The notes below the pieces were generated by a model. The model searched no databases, was not told the origin of the DNA, and was given only the letters and a program-made list of their open reading frames with translations. This document shows, one piece after another, positions 1-12,360 of a stretch of DNA of 64,000 bases (the first letter of the stretch is position 1; every line of letters begins with the position of its first letter). The DNA is from Pegea sp. RAD2-039 (taxonomy: Eukaryota > Chordata > Thaliacea > Salpida > Salpidae): NCBI GenBank assembly GCA_034620365.1, contig JAQGEQ010000037.1, positions 1-64,000 on the forward strand, in the 5' to 3' direction. A program made the translations under genes and the position numbers.

Positions 1-1664
1 TTTAAAAGCTGCATAAAATGAACAGTTTTCTTCATAACTTGATTTACTAATAAGTAAACACTAAGGGAAAATGAATACTATTCAATTTGTTTTGTTGCAT
101 TCTATTACTACATCAACAGATTTTGATCTTTTTAGAAAAAATCAGTACTTACAATAATAAAAAATAAACATTTACAAATTCTATTTCATCTGGCAGTTTT
201 AAATTTTTCTTTAACAAAAAAAACTTTCTTTTTAAAGTTAAAAAATATAAGTTGTTCCTAGTTAAATTAAATGAGTTTTAAACGTAAAGAAATTTTTGTA
301 GTTTTTCAAAACTATTAATTACTATTTAAAAATATTATCAACTTTATTAAATAAAACCATTGCAGTAAACAATATTGGTATTGTAATAACAAATACAAGA
401 CTGATTTCACTTTTACAACTCAACTTTGTGCTAAACAAATATAGTTTATCATAAATATGACGAACTTATTTGTTAATAACAAATGTTCGCTATTCAGGAA
501 AGACAATTTTTCTAAATAAAATGTTAATTTATGACAAGACTTCTCTGGTATTATTTTAAATTAGAAAGTTGGTTACAATTACAAGAACAATAAATTTTAC
601 CAGAATATAGATAGGATATAATGTAAGAATTACAACCGTTCGTTATGACAAACTGAATAATACCTGGCTAGCTTAATATCAACCTCAGTTTAATGCTAAA
701 AAAAAAGTTATCACTTAGAATTAAGATTTACCTATCGAAGTCATTCTTTATTTTTAATAACTTAAAATGATGGCTTTGTTAGTGCTACAATAAAATTTTC
801 AAATGTAAAGCAAAAAAATTTCTGAAGTAAAATAGTATTTGAATATAAGTTTAATTCACCAAACGCATTTAGCTTTTTAAATTATTGATGATTTAGTTTC
901 TACAGTAATTAAACTTTTGATCCAGTATATTTATTAGATTCTAATTTCTAGAAAAGCAACATGATATCCAAGGCTCACCCGGATTTATTTTATATTATAT
1001 ATTTATATGCAAATCATAATAATACCATAACACTCGGTTAATTGGCTGATTTTTTTGTACCATTGCCTCAAAATTGTTTAAAATAACTGCCTAGATGATA
1101 TAAGGTTGACTTTAGCGTGACATTACAAATAGCTATGTTTGATTTTCGGTTTTAAATGTTTTTGAAAAAATTAAATAAAATCACAACATTTATTGTAATC
1201 TGACTCCTAACAGTTTTTATATTAAAAGAACCTGAAAAATAGAAAACTTCTAAAATATTGTTAAATTTTGATTTGCTTTCCTTTAAAGCAATTTTAGTTT
1301 ACTTAAATATTATCATATCAATCAACCGATTTTTAATTTTTCTAATTTCTTATGCATTGTATTTAATAAAATTAGTATTTTTAAACTAATAAAGTTTATG
1401 TAATGTCAAACTTAATAAAAACGATGTTTCTTAAAATATTAAATTTATTTGTGATTCGATTTCGTGACAAGTAGGAAATACCTTAATCGATCACATAAAG
1501 TGAAATAACCTTTTGTATCATTTTAAAAGTTTGGCAACTTTATCTACAGTATATCAATGATTCAGTTTTTGTTTCATTTCTTTAACATGCACAAACAAAG
1601 TTAAAATAATTAGAATAGTAAACTGAAACTAGTAGGAGGAATGTTTTATGTTAATCACATCAAA

Positions 1665-2280
1665 ATTCTTCATTTATTTATTACAATAATTGCGAAGGAG
1701 GATACTTGAAGAGAGTACCCCTTGCTAACACAAACTCTCACAAGTAACATCTATTTAGTCAAAAATATAGAAAATAAAAGTTGTAATACCAGGTATTTCG
1801 ATAGCACTCTAATCATATAACAATGAACAATTACAAAAAACGTTAATAATATTAAAAAAGAGAAAAATACACAGTTTGTAAATGACAATGTTGGCAATAT
1901 TATAACGGTTCAACTTCTGCTTACACGAAGCGAACGACTTCGACTTGACAATGTCTGATGGCAGCTGGTTCCATGTACTAATTGTGCAGTATGAGAAAAA
2001 ATTTGCTCTGACCAATGTAACAGATGATAGAGACTTATTAAGATCTAAAGTGTTGTCTGGGCTGATATAACTTGAGGGAAGAACTAATGGAAAAGAAATC
2101 ATCGAACTGAATGTCAATAAAAATGTGGATAATTTTTAAAAATAGGAATTAAGTCGTATTTAATCCGTCGAATTTCCAAAGTATCTAAATTGAAGAAACT
2201 GAGACGATGCTTATAACTATCATATTTAATATTAACTTTCCTATCTACTAATCCCGTATATCTTGTGTTTTATTAATTTT
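1665..2280 (-). mobile_element. LINE 3' fragment (CR1/L2-like), in U1
   Basis: The reverse strand encodes the C-terminal end of a non-LTR reverse transcriptase, open over about 1809-2117, with the typical FFSYCTISTWNQLPSDIVKS ending. It is followed by an untranslated tail containing the reverse complement of ctcctccttcgca-like sequence and a short AATAAA-type end. The fragment is 5'-truncated, as is usual for LINE copies. Units U3 (near 19745) and U5 (near 32060) lack it, which gives approximate insertion borders. CR1/L2/Jockey-type is inferred from the C-terminal motif; the exact clade cannot be fixed. Confidence 0.75.
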
Positions 2281-2962
2281 TTTATGTTTCAACCAGTAAG
2301 TTTGACTTAAGACTACAGTTTTACTTTGATTGATTTGTTTTTTTTATATAAAAAGCAAGTAACAATAATAAAATTATGTTTTTTGCCGACTCAAAAATTA
2401 TTTTTTTTAAGAATTTTTCGGTTACTGAAGATAACTTTAAATCATTATTCAAACTTAAGTTCACTTAGTGTTTACTCTACAATAACTCACAGTATTATTT
2501 TGTTAACTTTTATAAATTGAATAATAAAAATTAGGCTAACAATAGTTTTAAAACACTGGTAGTTTAATATGATTTTCTCTGTTTGTTCTACCTGACTTTA
2601 TTTTATGTAAAGGTTTAATTGAAATATGCTGCAAGTTTCCATTCCATATTAGTATTTAATTAATTGAAGAAAAGTTTTTGAAGTTCTAGTTCAGTATAGT
2701 TTGTCCAAAATATTAGTTATTTTTAGTAGAGATGCCATATAGTTTTAATAAATCATAAGATAACAAAAGCTCTGTAATTTCTTAATAGTCTCGTAAAGTT
2801 GATTTCACGATTTAGTAGGTTTAGCTATGTTATTTTATGATATGTTCGTTTGGGGATGCAATCCAAATGACATTGTACTAAATTGAAGTCAAATTGTTAT
2901 TCATATTTTTAATCATATTTAAGTTACTTATCTGAAAGCTAAAAATTGAAAAAATTGTCCTG

Positions 2963-3160
2963 CTTGGTGGCGAAGCGGTTACTACACCTAGCTACAAGGT
3001 ACATCTAGCTTGGAAGTACCGGGTTCGACCCCAGGTAGAGACATATAAAACTCCTGAGAAATAAAAACCATAAAAAAACCACTGAGAATGTGTGTTAGTG
3101 AGATGTGCTCTCTTTAGGCACCCTCCTTCGCATTTATATATATAAAAAAAAAAAAAAAAT
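2963..3160 (+). mobile_element. tRNA-derived SINE, in U1
   Basis: The 5' part has a tRNA-like pol III promoter: a box A-like tggcgaagcgg near 2968 and a box B-like gggttcgacccc near 3020. A short body follows, then a tail (about 3085-3140) nearly identical to the 3' end of the LINE at 8757-9612, then an A-rich run. The empty site is visible in U2 near 10093. A second copy sits in U4 at 26877. This is a classic tRNA head plus LINE tail structure. Confidence 0.8.
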
Positions 3161-3325
3161 TAATAGAAGAAATAACTAAAGAAAAAAGAAACAGATTAAT
3201 TAAGAAGTCACGCAGAGAACAGACAAAATTTCTTATATAGATTATATCTGTCTTTATTATTTACATCGAAATAAATTGTAAACTGTTCATTACACCAATA
3301 AACCAAACATACATAAATATTTAAA

Positions 3326-3436
3326 ATGAAGAAAAGCAAAATGAAGATTGATGCAAATGGAAATCTGGTTCTTGAATTAACTGTTTGTAATCAAATTCAA
3401 ACAATTAATCCAGTACCCAGATCAACCATTGCTTAA
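3326..3436 (+). other. Small open frame conserved between repeat units (36 codons)
   Basis: A 36-codon frame starting MKKSKMKIDANGNLVLELTV is preserved in U4 (27242-27358, extended by two codons) and, with a lost first start, in U2 (10283-10378). The U3 equivalent (near 21510) and the piece near 12870 are broken by substitutions and shifts. No family is recognised. The units are young copies of each other, so shared openness may only reflect recent duplication. Coding is possible but weakly supported. Confidence 0.2.
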
Positions 3437-3636
3437 TTATAATGATTAAATTAACACAAAAAATAAAAAATTTAATATATTACGTGAAATATCAAACAAA
3501 TTAACATACAGATAGGAGCAAAATTTCATTAAGATGTATTATCCACTAACAAAACATTATGTAATAACGTGCCAAAAATCAGAATTCCTAACATTTCCTA
3601 AATCAATATAGGACAAAAAGTACGACATAAATATAA

Positions 3637-4405
3637 GGTAGTCACACCAGCACCGCTATAAACCAAGTGGCGATCCGACGGTTCTACCTGTTTAAAGCAG
3701 TTTAATATACTTTTTAAGTGGTTCTTCAATGTGCTTTTAAACTTTCCCACACGGTATCTGCTTCCTATCGGTATCGATTCAGTCTGTATCCTTAGAACGA
3801 GTTTACCAGCCGCCTTGGCCTGCATTTCCAAACAACCCAACTCCGCAAAGACGCCCGAGTACACAAACAGCTGCCACCGCCAAGGACCTAACACTTGTTA
3901 GAGAATAGGTTATGGGGTCGTACTTACAAATATAAAAACCTGGTGAACCAATGGTGGTCACAATTGCACGTCACTCGCCTACTCCTGGTTCAGTTTATCA
4001 CGCTGGATAAATACTAATGACCGTCTTGGCTACAGGCTTTGATGACCAAAGTGTCTCTTAATTTAAAGAAGCAGGAAAGAAGTCATACTAGCTGATAAAT
4101 AGGACATAAGGAGTCGTGGAGGTAATAACCTGTGCAGTAGAACACAAGGTTGACTGTTGAAAAAAGCTCCAGTTAGCGTTTAAATGGCTAGGTAGTTAAG
4201 AAGTATTTACATTAGTTTGATGAATATGTCCATCTCCTATCTTCATCAAGACATCTAGAAATAAACTTCAATATTATTACAGGGAAGAAAAAATTGGAAA
4301 CAGGTTCAGGTGACTGTATTTTTGATTAGAGGTTAAAGATTACTAGATAGTGGAAAATAAACACGCTTTCTTTTGGTATATTATCAATTTACTTAATATT
4401 TTGTG
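3637..4405. repeat. GC-richer inserted module, copy in U1
   Basis: A block of about 770 bp, clearly richer in G+C than its surroundings, is present in U1, U2 and U4. It is missing from U3, where the flanks meet near 21819. It holds a 98-codon minus-strand frame (3598-3894) that is shortened or broken in the other copies. I see no terminal repeats or recognisable protein. It behaves like an inserted element of unknown class, and the borders are approximate. Confidence 0.6.
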
Positions 4406-4580
4406 ATACAAACTTTAATTATACATCAACTTGAAATTTTTAACAAACTTTCACATAATAACTAATTGCTAATTTATATATTGAGAAAAGCTAAGAATTG
4501 GTTTAGTTTTATTTTTCAGAATTCATTTCTTCAAATATTGTTTAAATGTATTTAAAACAAAATATCGATTAAAACGGAAA

Positions 4581-4712
4581 ATGAATTTTAAAGGAGCCAT
4601 AAGTCGCAAAACGCCTCCAACCTTTATAAGGGAAGAAGCCTTTAACCAAGCAGTGACACTTCAGGATGTTGGACTGATTAGCAAATACTTGAAGCCTGGC
4701 AACCAGACGTAA
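4581..4712 (+). other. Exon-like small open frame in U1 (43 codons)
   Basis: The frame starts MNFKGAISRKTPPTFIREEA and ends just after a donor-like gtaatg. A pyrimidine-rich acceptor (ttcttttag) follows about 60 bases later. The same piece is present but frame-disrupted in U2 (11526), U3 (22010) and U4 (28498). It could be a decayed exon of a gene that was carried into the repeat unit. No family is recognised. Confidence 0.2.
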
Positions 4713-7700
4713 TGATTTTATTCATGAAAATAACTGTAAAAAGTGTTTGCTTAATCGATTGCATTTCTTTTAGATGTAATTTTATTCACAATTACAGAAA
4801 AACTAGTAGCCATGATAATAAACAAAAAGGTCTCGAGGCTGAAAGTTATTAAAAATTATGTTGACAATCTTGATACATTTTAAATCTTTAATAATTTTTC
4901 CAATGACGCCAAGCATTAGATTAAATAATGTCAATTTTTTCTTCACTATAATTTTTTAATTGCATATATTAAATTTTCTTTATCCCACAGATTCAGTCAT
5001 GTTTCTTAAAATGGTTCGCAGATTTTGTTAATAGATAAATCACAGAATATGATATAAATAGCAACCTACAACAAAACACTTCAACTTACTTCTAGTAATG
5101 AACAAAAAACATTCCAAAGATGATTTTCAATGATGATTTTCAATGATGGCTTTAATCAGTTCTTATATTCAGTAGTACATGTAATTTTATATGTAGAAGT
5201 AGTGTTAAATCTGTGACATGAATTAATAAATTAATTTCAAGAATCAGTTAAACACTACAATGATACTATGCTGAATACTAAAAGTCAACAAGGTTAATAT
5301 GAAATAATTTTCTTTAGTTTTAAATCTAACTTAATTACTTGTCAAATTTTGTTTCTAAATGGAAAATCATGTGTTCTTAGTTATATGGTAATTGGAATTA
5401 CTATAAAAGTGTTATTTATAATAATTTTATGACTTTTCATTTTAATTAACTCTACAAATTATTGATTTAAAGTTGAGTAAATAAACAGTTTACACTTCTC
5501 ACAAAGATCACAAGTGGAGACTCCAGATGCCGTCAAATAGCTCCTCATCAGCACATTATTAAATCTTACATCTAAGGGTAGCTTTTCCATCTTCTTTTTT
5601 CAAACCTAACAACCATCTGTAAAATCTGCTCACATTATAACTAGAAAAAATATGACATGTTAGTGAGACTTATATATATCTAAAATTGAAGATATTTAAA
5701 TCATTAGCAGTTAAACTTTTGTTCTTATTTCATCCATGAGTTAAATATAATAAATCAAAATTTATCTCAGACATTAACAAGAAAAAAAGTAATATTTATT
5801 AATTTTGGCTCAATTTGAAAAAAGAAACACTCATCTACCAAATTTAAACATCCCCCAACGAAAATTAATTGATATTTCTGTCTTATCATTATTGTTCTTT
5901 TTGTCCAAAAATAATCAGTAAAATTATTTACAAAACCTCAAAATTGAGACTACTAACTTGTAAAAAACGGTGCATAACTAATGTTTCAAGGTTCTTAAAA
6001 ATATAATCCTTGATTGTTTGATTAGAAATAAAACCATCAAGCATGTTAAATTTGATTAAATAAATAATCAAACAAGAAACAGAACAAATCTAAAGTAAAA
6101 CAAATATACTTAAGTTTTTATCAAAACTTTAATTTAATACTAAGTATTTATATATATATATATAAATCAGAGTTATTAAACAATTGAGTTTAAATAAATA
6201 AAAAATCTTACAAAAATATGTTTAAGGTATAATTCAGAATTTCAAAAGAATTTACTATCACAAGTGATTTATCATACTTAAATTTAAAATTAAATATAAA
6301 AGAGACGAATTTAATACATTGAAAGAAATGAACTGTTTGAAGAATTATTAACAATCCCTATACAAACATCTTCTCAAAAATTCATGTGAATAACTTAGTT
6401 TTACATAAGCAGTAAGCCAGGTAAACATAGACTTATCTGTAGCTACAAATAGATCTACATTGCATGTATGTAGGATATTGTAGTAATTTAATATACACGT
6501 TTTAAAAGCTACATAAACTGAACAGTTTTCTTCATAACTTGATTTACTAATAAGTAAACACTAAGGAAAAATGGAGACTATTCAATTTGTTTTGTTGCAT
6601 TCTATTACTACATCAACAGATTTTGATATTTTTAGAAAAAATCAGTACTTAGAAAAATAAAAAATAAACATTTATAAATTCTATTTCATCTGACAGTTTT
6701 AAATTTTTCTTTAACAAAAAAACTTTTTTTTTAAATTTAAAAAATATAAGCTGTTCTTAGTTAAATTAAATGAGTTTTAAACCTAAATAAATTTTTGTAG
6801 TTTTTCAAAACTACTAATTACTATTAAAAAATATTATCAACTTTATTAAATAAAACCATTGCAGTAAATAATATTGGTATTGTAATAACAAATACAAGAA
6901 TAATTTCACTTTTACAACTCAACTTTGTGCTAAACAAATATAGTTTATCATAAATATGACGAACTTATTTGTTAATAACAAATGTTCGCTATTCAGGAAA
7001 GACAATTTTTCTAAATGAAATGTTGATTTATGACAAGACTTCTCTGGTATTATTTTACATTAGAAAGTTGGTTACAATTATAAGAACAATAAATTTTACC
7101 AGAATATAGATAGGATATAATGTAAAAATTACAACCGTTCGTTATGACAAACTGAATAATACCTGGCTAGCTTAATTTCGACCTCAGTTTATTGCTCAAA
7201 AAAAGTTATCAGTTAAAATTAAGATTTACCTATCGAAGTCATTCTTTATTTTTAATAACTTAAAATGATGGCTTTGTTAGTGCTACAATAAAATTTTCAA
7301 ATGTAAAGCAAAAAAATTTCTGAAGTAAAACATTGTTTGAATATAGGTTTAATTCACCAAACTCATTTAGTTATTTGAATTATTGATGATTTATTTTTTA
7401 CAGTAATTAAACTTTTGATCCAGTATATTTTTTAGATTCTAATTTCTAGAAAAGCAACATGATATACAAGGCTCACCCGGATTTATTTTATATTTTATAT
7501 TTATATGCAAATCATAATAATACCATAACACTCGATAAATTGGCTGATTTATTTGTACCACTGCCTCAAAATTTTTTAAAATAACTGCCTAGATGATATA
7601 AGGTTGACTTTAGAGTGACATTACTAATAGCTTTGTTTGATTTTCGGTTTTAAATGTTTTTGAAAAAATTAAATAAAATCCCAACATTTAATGTAATCTT

Positions 7701-8156
7701 ACTCCTAACAGTTTTTATATTAAAAGAACCTGAAAAATAGAAAACTTCTAAAATATTGTAAAATTTTGATTTGCTTTCCTTTAAAGCGATTTTAGTTTAC
7801 TTAATTATTATCATATCAATCAACCGATTTTTAATTTTTCTAATTTCTTATGCATTGTATCTAATAAAATTAGTATTTTTAAACTAATAAAGTTTATGTA
7901 ATGTTAAACTTAATAAAAACGATGTTTCTTAAAAAATTAAATTTATTTGTGATTCGATTTCGTTACAAGTAGGAAATACCTTAATCGATCAGATAAACTG
8001 AAATAATCTTTTGTATTATTTTAAAAGTTTGGCAACTTTATCTACAGTATATCAATGATTCAGTTTTGTTTCATTTCTTTAACATGCACAAACAAAGTTA
8101 AAATAATTAGAGTAGTAAATTGAAACTAGTAAGAGAAATGTTTTATGTTAATCACA

Positions 8157-8756
8157 CCAATTTTCTTCATTTATTTATTACAATAAATGTGAAGGAGGAT
8201 TCCTGAAAAGAGTACCCCTCGCTAACACACACTCTCACCAGTAAAATCTATTTAGTCAAAAATATAGAAAGTAAAAGTTGTAATACATGGTATTGCGATA
8301 GCAATCTAATCATATAACAGTGAACAATTACAAATAATGTTAATAATATTAAAAAAGAGAAAAATACACAGTTTGTAAATGACAATGTTGGCAATATTAT
8401 AACGGTTCAACTTCTGCTTAAACGAAGGGAGCGACTTCGACTTGACAATGTCTGATGGCAGCTGGTTCCATGTAATAATTGTATAGTATGAGAAAACATT
8501 TGCTCTGAACAATGTAACAGATGATAGAAACTTATTAAGATGTAAAGTGTGTCGTCTGGGCTGATATAACTTGAGTGTAGAACTAATGGAAAAGAAATCA
8601 TCAAACTGAATGTCAATAAAATTATGGATAATTTTAAAAATAGGAATTAAGTCGTATTTAATCCGTCGAATATTCAAAGTATCTAAATTGAAGAAACTGA
8701 GACGATGCTTATAACTATCATATTTAATTATAATAATAATTACTATCATATTTAAG
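8157..8756 (-). mobile_element. LINE 3' fragment (CR1/L2-like), in U2
   Basis: This is the same insertion as in U1 and U4, read on the minus strand. The reverse-transcriptase C-terminal frame spans 8306-8779 and keeps the TWNQLPSDIVKSKSLPS-like end. Simple AT sequence follows at its 5' limit, near 8730. It is orthologous by position to the U1 and U4 insertions, so it predates the split of these units. Confidence 0.75.
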
Positions 8757-9612
8757 CCAGCTGCTAACTTCAGCAACATATACTACATCAATGGATCTTT
8801 TCTTGAACGAGTATCCTCAGTCATAGACCTCGGCATTACTCTGACATCTGACTTCAAATGGCACAGTTATATTTCCATAATCTTTGGAAAATCTATCAGG
8901 CTTGTTCACCTCATCATATAGACTTTTAATTATAAAGATCCATGGTTTTACGTCAACCTTTTCAAACTGTACATACGCCCTATTCTTGATTACAATGTCA
9001 GTGCATGGATGCCATATCAAGATGGTGATTTCAGAAAAATCGAATCTGTTCAGGCAACATTTACGAGATTGGTTTGCAGGAAACTTAATATCAAATACAA
9101 GAGTTATAAGCATCGTCTCAGCTTCTTCAATCTAGATACTTTGGAAAAAGCGAAGAATTAAATACGACCTTATTCTGATTTTTAAAATTATTCACAACCT
9201 AATTGATCTTCAGTTTGATGAATTATTCTCCATTAGTCCCTCCCTCAAGTTATATCAACTTAGAAGACATAAATTACATCTTAATAAGTCCACTCCACCA
9301 GCTACGTTAACCAGATTAAGTTTTTTCTCATACCGCACAATCAGTACATGGAACAATCTGCCATCAGAGATTGTCATGTCAAAATCACTTATGCTGTTCA
9401 AGAAAAAGCCGAATTGTTATAATATCGCCAACATTGCCATTTCTAAACTGTGAATTTTTCTCTTTTACAATACTATGATTCTGTGCAATTCTTCATTGTC
9501 ATATGCTTTTTCGTTTACACGTCAAATATATCTAATTTGTGAGAATGTGTGTTAGCGAGAGGTGCTCTCTTTAGGCACCCTCCTTCACATTTATTGTAAT
9601 AAATAAATAAAT
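8757..9612 (+). mobile_element. Second LINE fragment, head-to-head with the first
   Basis: The plus strand encodes a longer stretch of the same reverse transcriptase. It begins around SSVIDLGITLTSDFKWHSYI (8806-8866), passes RRIKYDLILIFKIIHNLIDL and ends with SFFSYRTISTWNNLPSEIV near 9320-9380, with several frame breaks and an in-frame TGA. The 3' tail (9541-9600) carries ggcaccctccttc and ends in a short TAA-type repeat. It lies head-to-head with the fragment at 8157-8756 and is unique to U2. Confidence 0.75.
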
Positions 9613-11627
9613 TATTCAAACTTAAGTTCACTTAGTCATTACTCTACAATAACTCACAGTATTATTTTGTTAACTTTTATAAATTGAATGATAAAAATTA
9701 GGCTAACAATAGTTTTAAAACACTGGTAGTTTAATACAATTTTCTCTGTTTGTTCTACCTGACTTTATTTTATGTAAAGGTTTAATCGAAATATGCTGCA
9801 AGTTTCTATTTCATATTAGTATTTAATTAATTGAAGAAAAGTTTTTGAAGTTCTAGTTCAGTATAGTTTGTCGAAAATATTAGTTATTTTTAGTTGAGAT
9901 GCCAAATAGTTTTAATAAATCTTAAGATAACAAAAGCTCTGTAATTTCTTATTAGTCTCGTAAAGTTAATTTCACGATTTAGTAGGTTTAGCTATTTTAT
10001 TTTATGATATGTTCGTTTGGGGATGCAATTTTAAAGACATTTTACTAAATTAAATTCAAATTGTTAATTATATTTATTTTACTTATCTGAAAGCAAATAG
10101 TTAAGAGAAGAAATAACTAAAGAAAAAAGAAACCGATTAATTAAGAAGACAAGCAGAGAACAGACAAAATTTCTTATGTAGATTATATCTGTCTTTATTA
10201 TTTACATCGAAATAAATTGTAAGCTGTTCACTAAACCAATAAACCAAACATAAATAAATAGTTTAAAGTGAAGAAAAGCAAAATGAAGATTGATGCAAAT
10301 GGAAATCTGGTTCTTGAATTAACTGTTTGTAATCAAATTCAAACAAATAATCCAATACCCAGATCAACCAATGCTTAATTATAATGATTAATTAAATACA
10401 AAAAACAAAAAAATTGAATATATTACGTGAAATATGAAACAAATAAACATACATATAGGAGCAAAACATCATTGAAATGTATTATCTACTAACAAAACAT
10501 TATGTAATCACGTGCCAAAAATCAGAATTCCTAACATTTCCTAATTCAATATAGGACAAAAAGTACGACATAAATATAAGGTAGTCACACCAGCACCGAT
10601 ATACAGCGATTGGCGACCCGACGGTCATATTTGTTTAAAGCAGTTTCATATACTTTTTATGTGGTTCTTCAATGTGCTTTAAAACTTTCCCACGCGGTAT
10701 CTGCTTCCTATCGGTATCGATTCAGTCTCTATCCTCAGAACGAGTTTACCAGCTGCATTGACCTGCATTTCCAAACAACCCGACTCCAGGAAGACGCCCG
10801 AGTACACAAACAGCTGCCACCGCCAAGGACCTAACACTTGTTAGAGAATAGGTTATGGGGTCGTACTTACAAATATAAAAACCTGGTGAACCAATGGTGG
10901 TCACAATTGCACTTCACTTGCCTACTCCTGGTTCAGTATATCACGCTGGATAAATACTAATGACCGTCTTTGCTACAAGCTTTGATGACAAAAGTGTAAC
11001 TTAATTTAATGAAGCAGGAAAGAAGTCATACGAGCTGATAAATAGGACATATGTAGTGGTTGGAGGTAATAACCTGTGCAGTAGAACACAAGGTTGACTG
11101 TTGAAAAAAGCTCCAGTTAGCGTTTAAATGGCCAGGTAGTTAAGAAGTATTTACATTAGTTTGATGAATATGTCCATCTCCTATCTTCATCAAGACATCT
11201 AGAAATAAACTTCAATATTATTACAGGGAAGAAAAAATTGGAAACAGGTTCAGGTGACTGTATTTTTGATTAGAGGTTAAAGATTACTAGATAGTGGAAA
11301 ATAAACACGCTTTCTTTTGGTATATTATCAATTTACTTAATATTTTGTGATACAAACTTTAATTATACATCAACTTGAAATTTTTAACAAACTTTCACAT
11401 AAAAACTAATTGCTAATTTATATATTGAGAAAAGCTAAGAATTGGTTTAGTTTTATTTTTCAGAATTCATTTCTTCAAATATTGTTTAAATGTATTTAAA
11501 ACAAAATATCGATTAAAACGGAAAATGAATTTTAAGGAGCCATAAGTAGCAAAACGCCTCCAACCTTTATAAGGGAAGAAGCCTTTAACCAAGCAGTGAC
11601 ACTTCAGGATGGTGGACCGTTTAGCAA

Positions 11628-11786
11628 ATATATCTATTGTTTTAGAAGTTGCAAGATCAGGATATCCTCAACTATTATTGTTACACAATTAAGATGAAAA
11701 GGTGAAGGAATCCAATCGTCTAAATGTTAAACTAGTTTTTTCTGTCGACACCAAAGTGTTAAATATTAACCGATTTAAACATAATT
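11628..11786. other. Junction sequence, nothing recognised
   Basis: A short AT-rich stretch lies between the truncated end of U2 and the minisatellite. I see no gene or repeat match elsewhere in the window. Confidence 0.4.
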
Positions 11787-12360
11787 TTGAATGAAGTGGT
11801 TACTTTATATGGATCTCAATTATCTATGAAAGTGAAATGTACACATCAATTATCAAAGAAACTGAAATGTAAACATCAATTACCTTTGAAATTGAAGTGT
11901 AACAATCAATTATCTTTGAAATTGAAGTGTAAACATCAATTATCTTTGAATGTGAAATGTGAGTATCAAATATCATTAAAACTGATATGTAAACATCAAT
12001 TACCTTTGAAATTGAAGTGTAAACATCAATTATCTTTGAAATTGAAGTGTAAACATCAATTATCTTTGAATGTGAAATGTGAGTATCAAATATCCTTAAA
12101 ACTGATATGTAAACGTCAATTATCTTTGAAACTGAGATGTAAACATCCATTATCTTTGAAATTGAAGTGTAACCATCAATTATCTGTGAAATTGAAGTGT
12201 AAACATCAATTATCTTTGAATATGAAATGTGAGCATCAATTATCATTGAAAATGAAATGTGAGTATTAAATATCATTGAAACTGAAATGTAAACATCAAT
12301 TATCTTTGAAATTGAAGTGTAAACATCAATTATCTTTGAAACCTCAATTTGAACCTAAAA
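11787..12360. repeat. 30-bp minisatellite, about 18 copies
   Basis: The consensus is about tatctttgaaattgaagtgt plus aaacatcaat, so two units fit each 60-base line exactly. The period is a multiple of three and the unit lacks stops, so both strands stay open. The plus strand (11787-12269) repeats a decapeptide like LSLKLKCKHQ and the minus strand (11824-12276) one like IDVYTSISKI. There is higher-order structure, with a variant unit gtgagtatcaaatatc recurring about every 120 bases. Diverged relatives at 19035-19345 and 20570-20945 contain stops, so I read it as noncoding. Confidence 0.9.

Larger units (their letters stand above)
1..6500. repeat. 6.5-kb tandem repeat unit, copy U1
   Basis: This whole segment realigns with the sequence starting at 6501 and with 23916-30401. 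The same opening motif (tttaaaagct) occurs at 1, 6501 and 23916, with a diverged form at 30402, giving a period of about 6.5 kb. The phase chosen is arbitrary because the window starts inside the array. The unit is mostly AT-rich and noncoding. U1 contains a minus-strand LINE fragment, a SINE and a GC-richer module, listed separately. Outside these I see only short open frames. Confidence 0.9.
6501..11627. repeat. 6.5-kb repeat unit, copy U2 (3' truncated)
   Basis: The copy aligns with U1 from its first base, including the GC-richer module at about 10580-11345. Homology ends near 11627, in the middle of the exon-like frame, where the sequence changes abruptly. The SINE of U1 and U4 is absent: the uninterrupted junction lies near 10093. 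This copy carries two LINE fragments in opposite orientation in place of about 300 bases of unit sequence. Confidence 0.88.

Noticed and set aside
3598..3894. 98-codon minus-strand gene in the GC-richer module
   Set aside because: The frame is broken in the U2 and U4 copies and has no recognisable domain.
11787..12276. Repetitive-protein genes on both strands of the minisatellite
   Set aside because: Openness follows from a 30-bp stop-free unit. Diverged copies elsewhere carry stops, and no splice or start context is seen.
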